Source: Trichobilharzia regenti
Lineage: Eukaryota > Platyhelminthes > Trematoda > Strigeidida > Schistosomatidae
NCBI GenBank assembly: GCA_944472135.2
Contig: OX235270.1
Location: 44,454,352 to 44,518,351, forward strand
Reading direction: 5' to 3'
DNA length: 64,000 bases
Position 1 is the first letter of the stretch, and each line of letters starts with the position of its first letter. Under the pieces are notes generated by a model. That model saw only the letters and a program-made list of their open reading frames with translations. It searched no databases and was not told the origin of the DNA. The position numbers were made by a program, and so were the translations under genes. This document shows positions 34,800 to 48,007 of the stretch, one piece after another.

Positions 34800-35760
34800 T
34801 GGTATTACTTAATTCCAAAAACGATCACATAATCTTTTATTCCGACTTCTGGTTCCATCAGATGAAATTAAAGGGAAGAGCTGAGAATAGAAGGGATGTT
34901 GAGGGTTAGACAGTATAGATTTAGACCATTTCTCGCATGAGTTTAGATGTCTTTTAACTAATGCATTAACGAGTTGACTAAATGGTACACCACTTGCCCT
35001 AATGACAACCTTAATACCCTGCACAATACGACATAGTCGTTTTTGAGTAATTCAGGAAAGAATAAGGGGGAGCAGTAAAGACCAATGCAAGAGTTAACAA
35101 GTTGTAAAAAGAGAGGTTGAATGATTCCTGACTGTCTTGACTACATAACATGGTAAGCTAGACTTTAGAAATCGACAAGATATAGAATGACCAAGAAAGA
35201 CCAGAGGATAGATTTACTCCAAGGTATTTTATGTTAGACTTAGTTTCTGTTTCAGTGCCCTCTTTGATACAAACATCTTGTGAACGACACAGTTCTTGCA
35301 GTTCACGCTTATGAGTGAGGGGAAAGTTAACTGCCTGACATTTAGAGGGATTTAACGCAAGACCACGTACCTTAGACTACAGACAGGAAGCAGTTAAGTT
35401 TGCTGCAGTCACATTGTAACATGACACGAAGTGAGACGGTCAGATCAACAGCGTATTTGACGAAGTTGCTCTCATTAGAAAGAGAAAAGTCATGTAAGAC
35501 GAGAGAGAAAAAAGAAAAGGAGTGATAAAAATAGCCTGAGGAACACCAGCTCCAGCAAGCGAGGCGGAAGATTTACCCTAATATACAGTATGCTGCATTC
35601 CATTTGAGAAATGATAATGCAACCAATCAACTGCCCAGGACCCAAGTTTGCACGATCGAAACCTTATTCAACTAAAGTCATCTAGGCGCTGAGTCAACAA
35701 CAACGGCGAATGCTGAATGACCGAAAGCTAAGCACAAAAGTGACAAAGCACAAATCCAGT
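34800..35760 (-). pseudogene. CR1/jockey-like LINE reverse transcriptase fragment
   Basis: The minus strand shows SLVLHDFSLSNESNFVKYAV with YAVD at 35444-35455 in place of YADD, then LALNPSKCQAVNF and KYLGVNLSSGLSWS, in the order of RT motifs. Stops and frameshifts are frequent. The changed active site makes it inactive. Confidence 0.65.
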
Positions 35761-35809
35761 TGCAAAGTAGGAGACGAGTCCCGGGTGGAAGAAGAGATTA
35801 CTGAAAGGT

Positions 35810-36860
35810 ATCTATTTTTCATTTGGCAAAGAACAAGATTAAGAACTACACTTATCATTTGTTGAAATTTTGGAGATCATTTATCAATGTTTCGCATTTA
35901 GTTATGCCCAGACTGTTTCATTCTGACTAGCTTTCAGTATGAGTTTGCAGAGAAGTCCACCTGTTTAATTTACCACATTTCATGTAGCACACAAAGGTAG
36001 AGACATAAAACTAAATGGAAGTTTAACGAGCGAAAATGTGAGGGAGAATAAATAGTGACAAGGAAAAACATGAGTTGAATAGATACGTGAGATTACACAG
36101 AGTTAAAAAAAAAGTACCAGTACCAAAGATTTGCAGTCACATCTCCGGTAGTTCTTCCAGCTGACTGTCAACAATTTTATGAACCAATATCACTTTTTCA
36201 TTTGACCGACCCAAACACATTTTAAACCTTAACATGTGCTGGCTAGCATTGTCCCTGGAGAAAGGCGATGGCTTTGTATGCCATCACGTGTTCTAGCCAT
36301 CTCAACCTATTCAGCTTCCCTACCTTGAAGACTAACCCTCCCCACCTAAACATTTATGCGTAACCTCAACAGCACTCGCCATATTATACTGCTTTACTCA
36401 TGAGATAGAACGCGGACACCTATAATCAAACACCGGTATTATTTTCATATTTTACAGCATCAGAGGTTACTTCTCATAGTCTAGGTGGACAATATCATCA
36501 GCAAACCTTAAGTTGATGAGAATATTCCCTGATAAGTCTCTAAAGTCAATTACAGACTATCCTATAAATATATGTGTGGTTGAATTGAACTGATATAAGG
36601 ATGACAGTTTAAGAATTCAGCCTTGTATTACATCCCACTCAGAAATGTGTTTTATCGGATAATTCGCAAACAGTATTCAGTGAATAGAAAACATTCTGTA
36701 GGCCTAATGAAACTCATAAATTGACGCACTACTTTTGTAGGCAACATAGTGTTTCCTCAATAAAGTGAAAATCGGATATTTTGGCTGCATAAAACGAGTA
36801 AGTGGTATCCTGGGAATACCAGTGACTACAGCAAGTCTAGGAGTTATGCACTACAACTTT
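35810..36860 (-). pseudogene. Internally deleted RTE LINE, direct-repeat copy
   Basis: Diverged direct repeat of 33950-34760. The minus strand reads NLRFADDIVHLDYEK and then, after the same deletion, NMKIIPVFDYRCPRSIS. This copy keeps the ADD catalytic triplet. Between 36110 and 36360 is extra sequence not found in the other copies. Confidence 0.55.
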
Positions 36861-37919
36861 TACTTTACTGAATACACCAGCAGACTTTACATGAACACTT
36901 GACAGATCAAATTTGTACAGGAAGTCAGTAAGATTTAGTAAACTAAAAGTGCTTTCGGTTTCCACAGGAGTTCTCCGTGCCGAATTTATTCCTTCAAGGG
37001 CCTACAGAGATTAATTCTTCAATTAAATACCACTGACGTGGAAGAAGTTCCATTCTTCATTACTACACTTAATGAAAAGAATCATGTTTTTATTTTAAAA
37101 ACAGGAGCATTCGTAATGTTTTACTTTATGTAAATGCAGTTACATACAGTTGCACTAAGAACTCAACGCAACTCGATACACAATAGTATATATACAAATA
37201 AACTGAAAAATAATGTCCTCCTTACCTTCTGAATAACTTGTCCTTATTCCAGGACTATAATTTTTTCATCTATGAGCCTGAGTTATGTCTACGAAATCGC
37301 AGTATTACATCAGTTAAATCTTACCCCAAAACCAAGGCCACTTGAAACCAATAGCAACATAGCAACAATCGTCATTGAGGGGACATGCAATAAAGTCGCT
37401 CTGTAAATTGTGGCCTGGTGAGAAGAGGTTGTACTCTTCATCATCTCTGCAGCCAAGTAGTCAATCAGATTTTCTGCTTTATTTAGGTTGTCGGGGAAAT
37501 TTTAGGATGTTTATTTAAAACGCAGGCTATCGCGTCTAAATCCGCAAGCTTGGTTGAGTCACATCCAGTTAAGACTTTACATGGCTCATGTTAGAACGGT
37601 TTTCCGTGATATTTGAGATTGGAGGTGTCATGCTATCATACTGACCTAATTTTCGCTGAAGTTGGCCTACTTGCCTCTGGATATCTTTCACGAGGAGGTG
37701 TAACCAACAGAACTCAGAGCTCCCTAATGGAACATCTTTCACCTGTATCACAGGAGTGAGAAATGCACTCGAGTCACTTTGTGAGCTAGTGGTTGATACT
37801 GTATTACGTGGTTATAACAGAGGTTGAACACTATCTTGAACAATTGTGTTTCTACGAACACGTTCTTTTAGAAATTTGGGCCATAATTTTAAGGATTATA
37901 TATCAATAAGCTATAAATG
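36861..37919. other. Unassigned stretch
   Basis: Nothing could be firmly assigned. The minus frame at 37569-37751 has a short coiled-coil-like stretch (VKDIQRQVGQLQRKLGQ) that may be a remnant of the LINE whose endonuclease fragment lies just right of it. Confidence 0.3.
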
Positions 37920-38095
37920 AATATCAGAGAAAACACGTGCAAATATATTACTAGCTCGGTTGGCATTCATATCGCCCATGAGGATTTAGATGTCATTATT
38001 TGAGACACCTCGCATTACTGTTTGTAGTTCTCTGTAAAAATTTTCCTTCTTCTCTTGTTCTACGTTGTTCGTGGCACTGGGAGAGAATCCGCCTC
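37920..38095 (-). pseudogene. RTE-type LINE endonuclease fragment
   Basis: The minus strand encodes SPSATNNVEQEKKENFYREL and, after one stop, ILMGDMNANRAS. This is the APE endonuclease block (acidic helix, then GDMNA) of schistosome RTE elements. Only about 55 residues are recognisable. Confidence 0.65.
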
Positions 38096-41013
38096 GACTT
38101 ACCGGATGCTAGCCTTTGATGAGTCCTGTTATGGGTCAGCTTGTCTGACTGTATCTCTGGATCTTGTTTGCGGTAACATGTTTCTATGTCATTAAAGTTT
38201 GAGCATAAGTTTTATGACAAAACTTATCATTATGTGTAAACTACTGAAATGTAATTATACTTTATTTGATGTTTCTATGTCTCAAACTTCTGATGGTTTA
38301 AACGAGACCATGTCTCTTGGTGTATGATCCTCTACACTTCGAAAGGTGTTCCTTGAACCTAGCATACATCCAGATAAATACTTCCTCCGGACTCTACTTG
38401 ATCTCCGACTACAAAGTTTATTCATTTCATCTTTCCCCACTGTCCAGATCTTGCGGCATCCACCTACTGTGTATGCTTTACATTTCTGAATACCTCTTTC
38501 TGATCGGTCTGTTCGAGGTTTCCGTTCATATATCAACTAAAAGGTTGAATTCTTTGTTATCTCCTTGGTAGCAGAACGATGTGGTAGTGAAATCAGTGGA
38601 AGCTGTCTTCCAGTTACCCTTCTTTGAAGCCAGCCTCTCCTTTTGTGTTAGGTTGTTTTTGCCATTCAAAACATCCGTTTGTGGATGATGTGGTATTGTT
38701 CTGATCTTCTTGATACCCAGTTATTGCCGACGGGATGTAAATGTTTCGCTTTCAAAGCAGGAACCCTAATCTATTTGTAGCACCCCTAAACAACATGGCA
38801 AACAACTGCATCAGTGACGGTTCTCTCGCGCTGATCGGGTATCGCGACGCCTTCTACCCATCGTCTAGCGTGTTCCGACATCATCAAGAAGTACTGATTG
38901 CTACTGGACTTCTATCATACTGTTTAGCCGTCAGAAATCAACGTAGAATCTATGCGTCCCTTTCAACTTTTGCCTCTCAAAGCGCTAGAGAATTTATGGG
39001 CAGTCAGCTTCTTCAATGATATCATCCTGAAACGGCTTCTACACTTGCTGCTCAGCTTCTTAATGATAACGAACTCTTCGTGTCATGAAGGGTGTAATTT
39101 CCTGACCGGTCGCTGTGATTTCTTGCCTCACCTTATTGCAGTGACTGTAAGGTCACCCACCTCCAAAGAACATATATTTGCACTCTTTAACTAACACAGC
39201 CGTATTCTGTATCATTGGCGCCTTAGTTCCTGCTACCTAGCTATTCTCATGTATACTGGTAAGTCTGTACTGCATAATCACAGCTCTCTCCTTCATTTTA
39301 ACTACCGCACCAAATTACAGAAAATCAGCCTCAAGAATTGCACCTCGTAACTTGGGCATAAGAGTAAACAGGATCGTTACTTTGCAATCGCCAATAAGAG
39401 CTCTGAATGCTGACATGCCCATGTTGTTCAGTACGTGTTCACCTGCCGTTTTAGGTGTCAGTGAGCACTGTCTGACGCTGTAACATGGTATCAATTCTAT
39501 TAGTGAAACTGCTATCCCTGCATCTATTAAACTTACTACTTTTTTCATTTAGACATTGTTCTCATTACTATTGTTAATGATAATAATTTTTATTTCTGTA
39601 ACAGAAACCAGCCATTTTTACAGGCATGAACATATGTACACTTATGAAATCTTATAGAATATATAATATGATTTGTTAATTTAGAAATAAGTTGAATACT
39701 GGTAAATGTGAGAGCAACATTTAAAATGAAGTGTACAAATAAGGAAATAGATATAGCGTCAAATCTAAACTGTGATTGAAAAAAAATACATGTCAATTCC
39801 ACGCGGGAATCATAAACGATTGCGTTAGTTGGGAAGGTAAGTGGCATTTCTGTACAGGTGCTGGCGTGATACATAAGAGATGCAGAATAAACAATAATTA
39901 TCAGTAAATCATTCAGAAAGAGTTTTGAAGTCTATTAAATTTTATATTCACCTGTAAGTACATCATATTTGTGACATTTGCAGTTGTTTATGAGACCCAC
40001 TTTGAACTTGTCAGCAGATTTTATAATACCGATGATCCCGTTATTCACCAGATGAGCTAGCAATATCACGAATAAGTAGAGAATTGCAGCGCTGTATCAG
40101 TACCTTCGTTGAAAGCAGTGTGTTTGAAAAGAGAAGAAGACACAAGAAAACCGGCAGACAGGTGCAGAAGTATATAAAAGGTGTTAATAATTCAAAATAT
40201 ATAACAGGCATGGGGTTCATCATTTTTATTGTTTTTTTCAAGAAATATTTTCCCGATATTTTACAGTCTATTCTGTGAACAATTAGTTTAAAGTGAGAGA
40301 CAGGAGTTAATTTCACCTACTTACGAGGTTTAAAAGGAACTGAACACAAAAGTCAGAGTGCGCGAGCTATGTAAAAGAAAAGCGAGGGCCTACTAATATA
40401 TGTTTTTCTGAAGTATACAGTTCGGTGTCCTTCTGAAGTAGCGGACTCATACCATTTACTCTCATTCGGGAGTTTTCTTGGCCATTCGTTCGCAGCTTGG
40501 AACACATAGCCCCTCCTCTCACCAGCCCCCACCACTTTTAGTTTCAGAGAAGAGAAAGAACAAACATCATACTGTGGAATTTATACCTCTTCTCCTAGGC
40601 AGTAACTCCACCAGAAGCGTCCCGTTTACCACATTCAAAATATTGGTCTTCCTTGATCTTCATCGGTAGCATCTCTACTGCACGCCACAAATCTCCAACT
40701 TTTTGTCTTTATTGTTTTATTTTGATGGTGCTACCGAGGATACAGTTGTGCTCAGTATGTGATTTGTCGTTTTTGCTAGCCCACTGATGTCCATGGGTTG
40801 TGCAGCGTCGATTGGCTGCAATTGCCTAGCAGTGTATTCTAGGACACTTGGGCTAAAGCATAAGCAATGATGTAGATTCAGCAGCTTCACTCCCATTACT
40901 AGCGTGTCCCAAATAGGTCCGGGCTTCATGGCGCGGAAATGTCGCATTGCCAGCTGGTTGCTGAGCTGTCTAACCCCACCGTCAGCCATTAGGCCGATAC
41001 GTTCTAGGTCCCT
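38096..41013. other. Unassigned stretch
   Basis: Several open frames of 70-95 codons occur on both strands (38282-38571, 38741-39194, 39315-39548, 40717-40989), none with a recognised motif. A piece at about 39590-39640 resembles the (ATT)n-tailed repeat family. Near 40905 the string GTCCCAAATAGG recalls the loop region of the SM-alpha ribozyme of schistosomes, but the catalytic boxes are absent. Confidence 0.3.
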
Positions 41014-42004
41014 TTAATAATAATAATGTATATTCTCATATAAACATATAAATTTACATGAAAATGCATGCCATTTTTACAGGCACGATCAAGTATGATA
41101 TAATATCAAATCGTAGATTGTCTACAAGTTAATAATGTTTCAACAGTTAAATATTTGATATTTATATAAATACACATTGTCTGAACTAGGCTGTATAGTT
41201 ATTGAATTGTACAATTGTCCTCCAGGTTGAGCGGGAAAATCGACTTCGTTTCGTTTTCATCCCGTGGTTGTCGGCATACGATAACCAACCAATATTGAGG
41301 TAAGTATAACGTCTACAAGGGATCGAAAGCTGTTTTTAGAAAAGTAAAAGTGCTAAGGTGAATCAATAAAGTGTAATGAAATGGGTAAGTGCAGGTATCA
41401 CTGATAAATGCATTACTAAAGGAAACTCCCTAGGCTGACAACGTTCATTTGCAATGTATAATGCTACGCGTATATCTCGTACTATCATGATGTCCACTTT
41501 TGGTTTTAATACATTTTTTCCTTATGTCGGTTTTTTTTATTTTATGCCTTTTTGTGCATTTGGTGCACAACCGTACCCTCCAGAGAATAGGAATAGAATA
41601 AGTCGAATCAAATTCATAAAGAGCTATAAAATGTTAGGTTTAATGGAATATAATGAGAATTAAGTAAAGACGTTATTGGAAAATGAATGAGATAAGAATT
41701 GTGAAGTGGTATTTAAAGGTCCGACAATGGACAGCAAATTAGTTTATAAGATGCCCCATAAATCTGTGCAGATCCCGCGTGGTCGCATCTCAACAATAGG
41801 CTGAGCGAATGGTATATAATAAAAGGTATGAGCATGATCTGTCAAGGCGTTCATTATTATCTTTTTCAAGATAAAGATCTAAGCCCTCATAAAAATCAGA
41901 AATATCTCGAGCCTTTAATTTGTATATTGCTGTTCCTGCAGAATGGGGCGATTCACCTTAGTGACCACCACCATATCTACTGATCAGCTAACGCCACCCT
42001 CCCT
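41014..42004 (-). repeat. (ATT)n-tailed dispersed repeat, copy 1
   Basis: Starts at a run of AAT and continues with CATATAAACATATAAATTTA and GCATGCCATTTTTACAGGCA. Matches 52977-54288. In minus orientation the run becomes a terminal (ATT)n, as at the 3' end of LINE-like elements. It keeps the empty site of the solo LTR at 53631. Confidence 0.7.
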
Positions 42005-42084
42005 CCCTTATTGCATGACTGATCAACATCGCGCTCTTCCCACATCCTAGCAACACCCGCAGCATAACTGTATGTGCCACCGGT

Positions 42085-42500
42085 TACTTAGTGTCTGCCA
42101 ACTCAGTGTCAGCACCAAAGTGCCAAGAAAGCTTTTGGTATATCCTACTTCAAAATGGGAAGCCCCGGGATCTTCATTGTCTGGGGCGGCGATCCAGTTC
42201 AGCTCTCTTCAGATTTTTAAGTCGTCTGCGTATAGAACCACCGAGTAATCCGTTAACACAGATAACTCAGTTACTTGCAAAATAAATGGAAGAGGCTCCA
42301 TCACAGAGACTTGTGGCACTCCGATACGCACTGTTGTCTAGGAGTGGTTTTATTGCATATCCCGTTAATTGTAGGGTTCATGTCAGTTGCTATGCTGGTT
42401 TAGTAACAATTTGCGACGCTGTTGGTATTCATGGTCCATCTTCGGGATTAACTTTTCACGTATTCATAACAGTCAGCTTTTCATTTTAAAACAAAAGCCT
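42085..42500 (-). pseudogene. CR1-type LINE reverse transcriptase fragment
   Basis: The minus strand encodes GVPQVSVMEPLPFIL and SVVLYADDLKI with an intact YADD at 42221-42232. This is RT palm (B' and C motifs). Flanking parts have stops. It may be the coding part of the repeat at 41014-42004, but continuity was not shown. Confidence 0.7.
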
Positions 42501-43045
42501 TAAGCACTTATCCATGGTATGTAGCGTTGCTGTTAACTTTTGTTTCAAGTGACTTTCAATTCGAGGGAAGATTTAATTGCTACAATATTCCGATTTCACA
42601 GACATAACGTAGGCTTTTATGTGTAAGAAACTTATTACCTTGTTTGGAAAAAAGACAAGTTGTTTAGAAGATGAGGAAGACCTTATTTTTCAGTTTATTT
42701 GTATAAATACTAATGCGCATTGAGCCGCATTGCAATTCCACTTGAAACAGGTGTTTATGAATCTCTTACCCTCCCTTCTGCACAAATAAGACTAGAATTG
42801 CTTCACAAGACTCCATATTAAGTTCACTAAGAAAAAAAGGCGTTTTTTCGCTCAGGTGTTATCAGCTACTTGGTGAACTGTGTAGGCTTTTGCATTATTA
42901 CATTTGGCAAGAAGACTTCGTATCACAATGAAGAGTGCACAGGTTTCGCTAAATCTTATGCACTTTCTGTATACATTTTATGCTCGTCAAATGGTCATTT
43001 AACAACTGCTGAATGCCGCAATCAATTATAACTTGTAAGTGCGAG

Positions 43046-43412
43046 TATCAATCACGTCTTATAAACCGTTAATGCCCAGCCCTTGCTAAGCTGAGCCTCA
43101 CGCTGTCCCTCGAAGATTTTAAGAAAGGATTAGTATTAACGGACACAAAAACCAGAACACAGATTGGAGACTTGAGAGTTCTTTATTCTAACACCAGCAT
43201 GTAACCAGCATTATTGGTATTACGGACTAAAGTCTAAGAACAAATATTACAGAAATAAATCACAATTACTTCTGACAGTTTTTTGTAGCTTCTTGCTGAA
43301 CAGCGACCGATGAGACGATAACTGGCAGATTGATCACCCACGAAAATTATGGGGAAGTTGGGTTTGAGCAAACAACCATTAATTGATCGTTCAATCTTCA
43401 ACTACATTTACA
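43046..43412 (-). repeat. Solo LTR of the gag-only family
   Basis: 367 bp, same sequence order as the 328-bp LTRs. Flanked by GCGAG (43041-43045) and GCAAG (43413-43417), a target duplication with one mismatch. It sits exactly at the inner end of the right duplication arm. No internal region remains, as expected after LTR-LTR recombination. Confidence 0.85.
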
Positions 43413-43649
43413 GCAAGCATTGTTGTCATTTTCATTGGCAGTAGTTCACAGTCTATTGAATTTACACAACCACAATGCCCATTTTTCACTTTACTGAAGA
43501 AACATCAACTGCGTTTTTTGAGAAGGAAGTACATCATTTTGTGAGTTTCATGAATTCTACAGATCGCATTCTATTCACTTAGTACTGAAACTAAACTATG
43601 AGGGAACTCATATTTCCAAGCAGGATGTAATACAAAGCTCATTTCTAAC

Positions 43650-44210
43650 CGTCGTCCTTATTTCACCTCAATTTCACCATATATGTATTAATAGAACTGT
43701 CTGTCATTCACTTTAGGGACTTAACAAGGAATGGCCTCGTCATCTGAGAGTGTGCTGTTGATATTTTCCAGATAGGTGGTGAGAAGTGCCCATTGAATTT
43801 GGGAAATATGCAAATACTACTGATGCATGGTCGTAGGTGTCTGTGCCATATCTCCTGTGTTAAGCAGTATAACATATCGAGTAATGATTGGGTTAAACGT
43901 ATATTGTCAGGTACAGATGTAACTCCAAGTCATTGTCACTGACACAGATGCGTCCATTTTGTGTGATCTCACATGCCTAATCAACCCTTATATTTCATTC
44001 TTGTCACTATTCCTTCTAGCTCACATTTATACTTATTAGAGTGCCATTCAATTTCTTTCTTCTCTACCTTTGTGTAATGCATGGAATGTGGTAACTTGAA
44101 CAGGTGCACATGTGCGCAAGATTTAATGTTGAAAGTCAGTTGGTCAGAATGACTTATAATACAGGTATAACGAAATGTTAAAAGGTTGATAACAATCGCC
44201 AAATCATCAG
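43650..44210 (+). pseudogene. Internally deleted RTE LINE, right-arm copy
   Basis: Counterpart of 33950-34560. Decayed active-site block AVDIFQIGGEKCP, then LNLGNMQILL at the same deletion join. Its plus orientation here follows from the inverted duplication. Confidence 0.5.
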
Positions 44211-44749
44211 CAAGTGGTGATCATGTTTTTCATTTAGTCCTCGTCGAAGTGAAAAAGGAGTTGTCCTGCAATAATTTCTCCTCTTATCCGAGATAACTTT
44301 CACACTCTGTCTCTATATCTCATGATTTAGTTTGTTTTATCTTATAGCCAGCCCAAATGTTGAGTCGAAATGAATCTGATGAAATACTTTTTGCTTATTA
44401 CTAACTAAATATAATATTATTCAAGTGTGGAAGGCAACGAATCGAACTGCTGCACTTCTGTGTTGAGTTCTATGTTAAAACTCAAGCAGTCAGCATTTGT
44501 CACTGCAGCTGCCTAGTATCACAACTCACTACAGCGTTAATTGGCTTAAACAAGTAGTAATGATGTTTTGTAAATACTGTATGCATTTTTCTAACTTCTT
44601 AAATTGTCCGGATAAAGTACACTGAAGAATAAATCATGAACCAAAGGTCAGTAACACTGACATAAGTAGTGTGAATAGAAGTGAATGAGATAAGTGACTT
44701 TTTATCCCCGTAGTACGCCTAATTAAAGTACTGATGTAAATGATCTAAG

Positions 44750-44925
44750 CAAAAGGTTGTGTAAGTGACTTGATATGATTATGAGCAATAATTTGTGCTC
44801 GAAACGTTATCACTTGATATCACCGTACAACACTGTGTGATTTATCAAAACAAAATCTTATCCATAATGGAGTTATACTCTACCACATTGCCCAAGTTTT
44901 ATACTTATATCAAAAACACTTAACT
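44750..44925 (+). repeat. Solo PLE tail in the right arm
   Basis: Same tail as at the end of PLE copies A-C, from about AAGGTTGTGTAAGTGACTTG through GAGC/GCTC and GAAACGTT to CTACCACATTGCCCAAG. No PLE coding sequence accompanies it. Confidence 0.75.
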
Positions 44926-45582
44926 TGTGCGTTATGTGTCACCTAATTGTTTCATTTTCGTCTTCCTCATTGCAGGTTGTCAGTCTCCGTAGACATTCTA
45001 CTAGATGTCGTCATACAGTGCCTGCAAGCAGTCTTTCAATACATCCACCTTTCGAAAAGTTGTTGGTATGAAGCCTTGAGATTATTCAATTCGCGCCGTA
45101 GTACAACTGATATACTTACGCTACTGATGCATTGACATGCAAGACTTTTACATGCTGCTGTGAATTCGCCCATAATAACATTTCCTCCGTAGTAAATACA
45201 ATGCTTAAGGTAACAATTCGTCATTACCTTTTCATTCCGTTCGTAGGTGTGTATATATTAGAAAAAAGCTAACCTTGTCGTATTAGTTCTCTAAAATACT
45301 TTCACTAAGTGCCCATACCTCTGCTGAATACCAAGTGCTACTCGTGGCCCATAAAATACTTTTTAATGAATTCGTATATAAATATCAAACTATTATTATA
45401 TGGAGTAGTGGGACAGAAGGCATGTGAAATTTAGATCTTAATGTGTATCTGAAGTTACTGACACAGTATGTATGAACATGTTTCATTTCCAAACAAGAAA
45501 AGTTTATAAGGTAATGTAGGGCTGAGCGCGGTGAGCTAATTCATTACTGTATACATCTTGCATAAGTGAAATGTTTCTATTT

Positions 45583-45664
45583 ATACTTGATCGTGCCTGT
45601 AAAAATGGCATGCATTTTCATGTAAATTTATATGTTTATATGAAAATATACATTATTATTATTC
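45583..45664 (+). repeat. Short (ATT)n-tailed insertion
   Basis: About 82 bp: TTGATCGTGCCTGTAAAAAT through to a (ATT)n run. The left arm of the duplication has continuous sequence here (CTTCTATTCAATTTTCGG), so this is an insertion of a strongly 5'-truncated member of the repeat family at 41014. Confidence 0.75.
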
Positions 45665-46304
45665 ATTTTTCGGCGAAGCTGCAGTATCTCCCTGCAGGGT
45701 TTCTTCAATGCATTCTCATGGGGAACAATACTTGGTACTGAGGAATTCAGCCAAAAGCATCTGTAACACAGTCGAATTACTTTGCAACTAAAGATGGTAA
45801 TACTGATATTAAGTGTGATTAACCTGTAAACTGAGGGACTCTAATGTAACACAACGCTATATTTCGGCAGGGTATTCTTTGTGTTGTAAAATTTCTGCAG
45901 GTACAGACACAGTTCATGGACTGAGCATTTTTTAAAGTATGGAAGCGTCCCATTGAGTCATTTAGATGAAAGGCTGGCGAAATGCAATAATTTACACGCA
46001 CACCTGCAGACGTAGGAATGTTTTACTTCGCGTGAACTCTGGCCCATATCGAGAAGGCATCCCTTTAAACTGACCCTCCGTTATACGCTTATTTATTGTT
46101 CGTATATATGTAATGACTTGGTGTGTTTCCTAGTTTGCCTATAATTGCGGAATTTGCATAGTATTAAGGTACACAAATGGATTTCCCTAAAACTAGTGGC
46201 GGTCGTACCCTGGAGTGACATTGATTGACACGATTAAAGGAGTGGATTTTAATGTGGTGTGTTCTGGGGCCGCGAATCTTAGATAAATTGTCTTGGATTA
46301 CTAT

Positions 46305-46599
46305 TGTGGTGAGAGCAGGCCGTGAGAAAATATGAGCAAGGCTGATTCAACAACCAATCACAGCAAAGTTAACGTGGCAAAATATAATTCGCAGATAGAG
46401 AACTCTATTTGTCGAGGAATCCCGAAACAACCAGTCAGAAGCCTGCGTTTGTCTGCCTAACTTCTGATAAACAACCAATCAGATGACTGCGCTGGTCTAC
46501 TTGCATAAGCTATAATAATGTATGTGAAATATGTATAAATACGTGTTGATTTTCATAATAAAACGATCTGTTGCCTGGCCCTTGTCTTCTGTTGTTACA
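46305..46599 (+). repeat. Solo LTR of a second family
   Basis: 295 bp with TGTGGTGA...GTTACA ends, flanked by CTAT (46301-46304 and 46600-46603). It has a TATA-like TATAAATA and an AATAAA signal near the 3' part. The left duplication arm has no insertion at this point (near 32020). No similarity to the gag-only LTR family was seen. Confidence 0.75.
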
Positions 46600-48007
46600 C
46601 TATAATACGTCTAATCCTATTAACCCATGGATATAGTTCTTCCTTCACGCTACATTGCGATATCTAGAGGTCGACAGCACACTGTGTTCAACGCGTCTAG
46701 TTATACTTTGTGACTAATTGGTGAGTCACCCAATGTTGCGGTAGCAGAAAAAGCAACTTCAAGCCTAAGTATGTCTAGGTAAGAACATATTAACTTACTT
46801 TGGTGACAATTTATTCTTTTATAGAGAACCCCCTAGGGATATTACCTTTTAATTAGTAATTAAAAACCAAAAGCAAATACCATGTTATTAAGTTATTCAA
46901 GAGACAGAATTATGAACGAAGTAGTATTTGGATACACCTACTCTAACGTGACTAAACGACGATAATCACTTATCCTACCAACAAGCCATTTACTTTCAGT
47001 CTTAATTCAAACGCAAATTTACTTACTAAATTAATAGTTTCAGGAAGCTGCTCTACTCCTGTCTTCGGAATACTTTGCCCGATCGCGTTTTACTTCAAAA
47101 TGTGTGTATACTGGCGGGTTGATGTCGCTTATCCAGTTATACTGTAATTCAGTTACACTGTCCCACCTGTGTTCCCATCAGCCAAAACATCTAAACTAAC
47201 AACAAGTTACCATCACTTCTAGATAAATAACCTAAAGCATTTCCATGTAGACGAGGTCAATAACTTTATCACTTACGTGATGTTTCCAACAAACAGTTTT
47301 CCCCTACAAAAGCACTTATTTCAGTTTTAACGGATAGTTCTAACCTTTGACTGCTGAATTAGTATTTTTCGTTATATACCATCCCTAAAAAATATAGGTA
47401 CCGAAAATAATTACTGCTAACAAATTTTTCACAACAACAAGAATGTACAATATATTTCAGACGCAGACGTCTCTTCTAAATGCACTACTCGATGCAAAAT
47501 ATGGCCCTAATCTCCTAAACTCTGCAGCTCACAACACTCGATAAAGTTGGAATTCACTATTAACAAGTGAAACGTCCATTTGAAGTGTGGGGAATACATT
47601 TATGAGTGACTCAAGACAGAATATAAAATCGACGATACTGGGAACCACCGTCTTTAGCAACGAATCCCACGAGGTCACCGGAATTACAGATTAGCTAGAA
47701 AAGGAAAACAAGGGTTCACAGGGTATTTACACAAATAACTATTGATATAATAATTAACGAGTTCGCACAGTGAGAATTAATATAAGTGCGACTACATCAG
47801 TCACTATTTTTGACTCTAGTGGGTACTTTGACAAGGCAATAAGAATACGCGGTTTTTCTGAATTGTGTAGTGTTGTATTTGAGCAACACATTTTGAACAA
47901 TCTGATCACACGCGGAGTTGTCATAGGAATATATATGGAATCAATACAGAGTTTCGATGTAAGAAAACGAATTTGGGTATATTGAAGGCCAAAATAACAA
48001 TAATATC

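Larger units (their letters stand above)
26240..34800. repeat. Left arm of a large diverged inverted duplication
   Basis: Read in reverse complement, this region matches 43413-48560 over most of its length. Anchors include 33221-33290 against 44950-45010, 32580-32700 against 45540-45720 and 26280-26480 against 48360-48555. The 3.9-kb LTR element at 27688-31593 is absent from the other arm. Apart from mobile-element relics, no gene is recognised in either arm; the open frame at 32392-32841 has no known motif. Confidence 0.75.

Noticed and set aside
40890..40960. SM-alpha-like ribozyme (GTCCCAAATAGG)
   Set aside because: The loop string resembles the schistosome SM-alpha hammerhead, but CTGATGA and GAAA boxes are missing on both strands.
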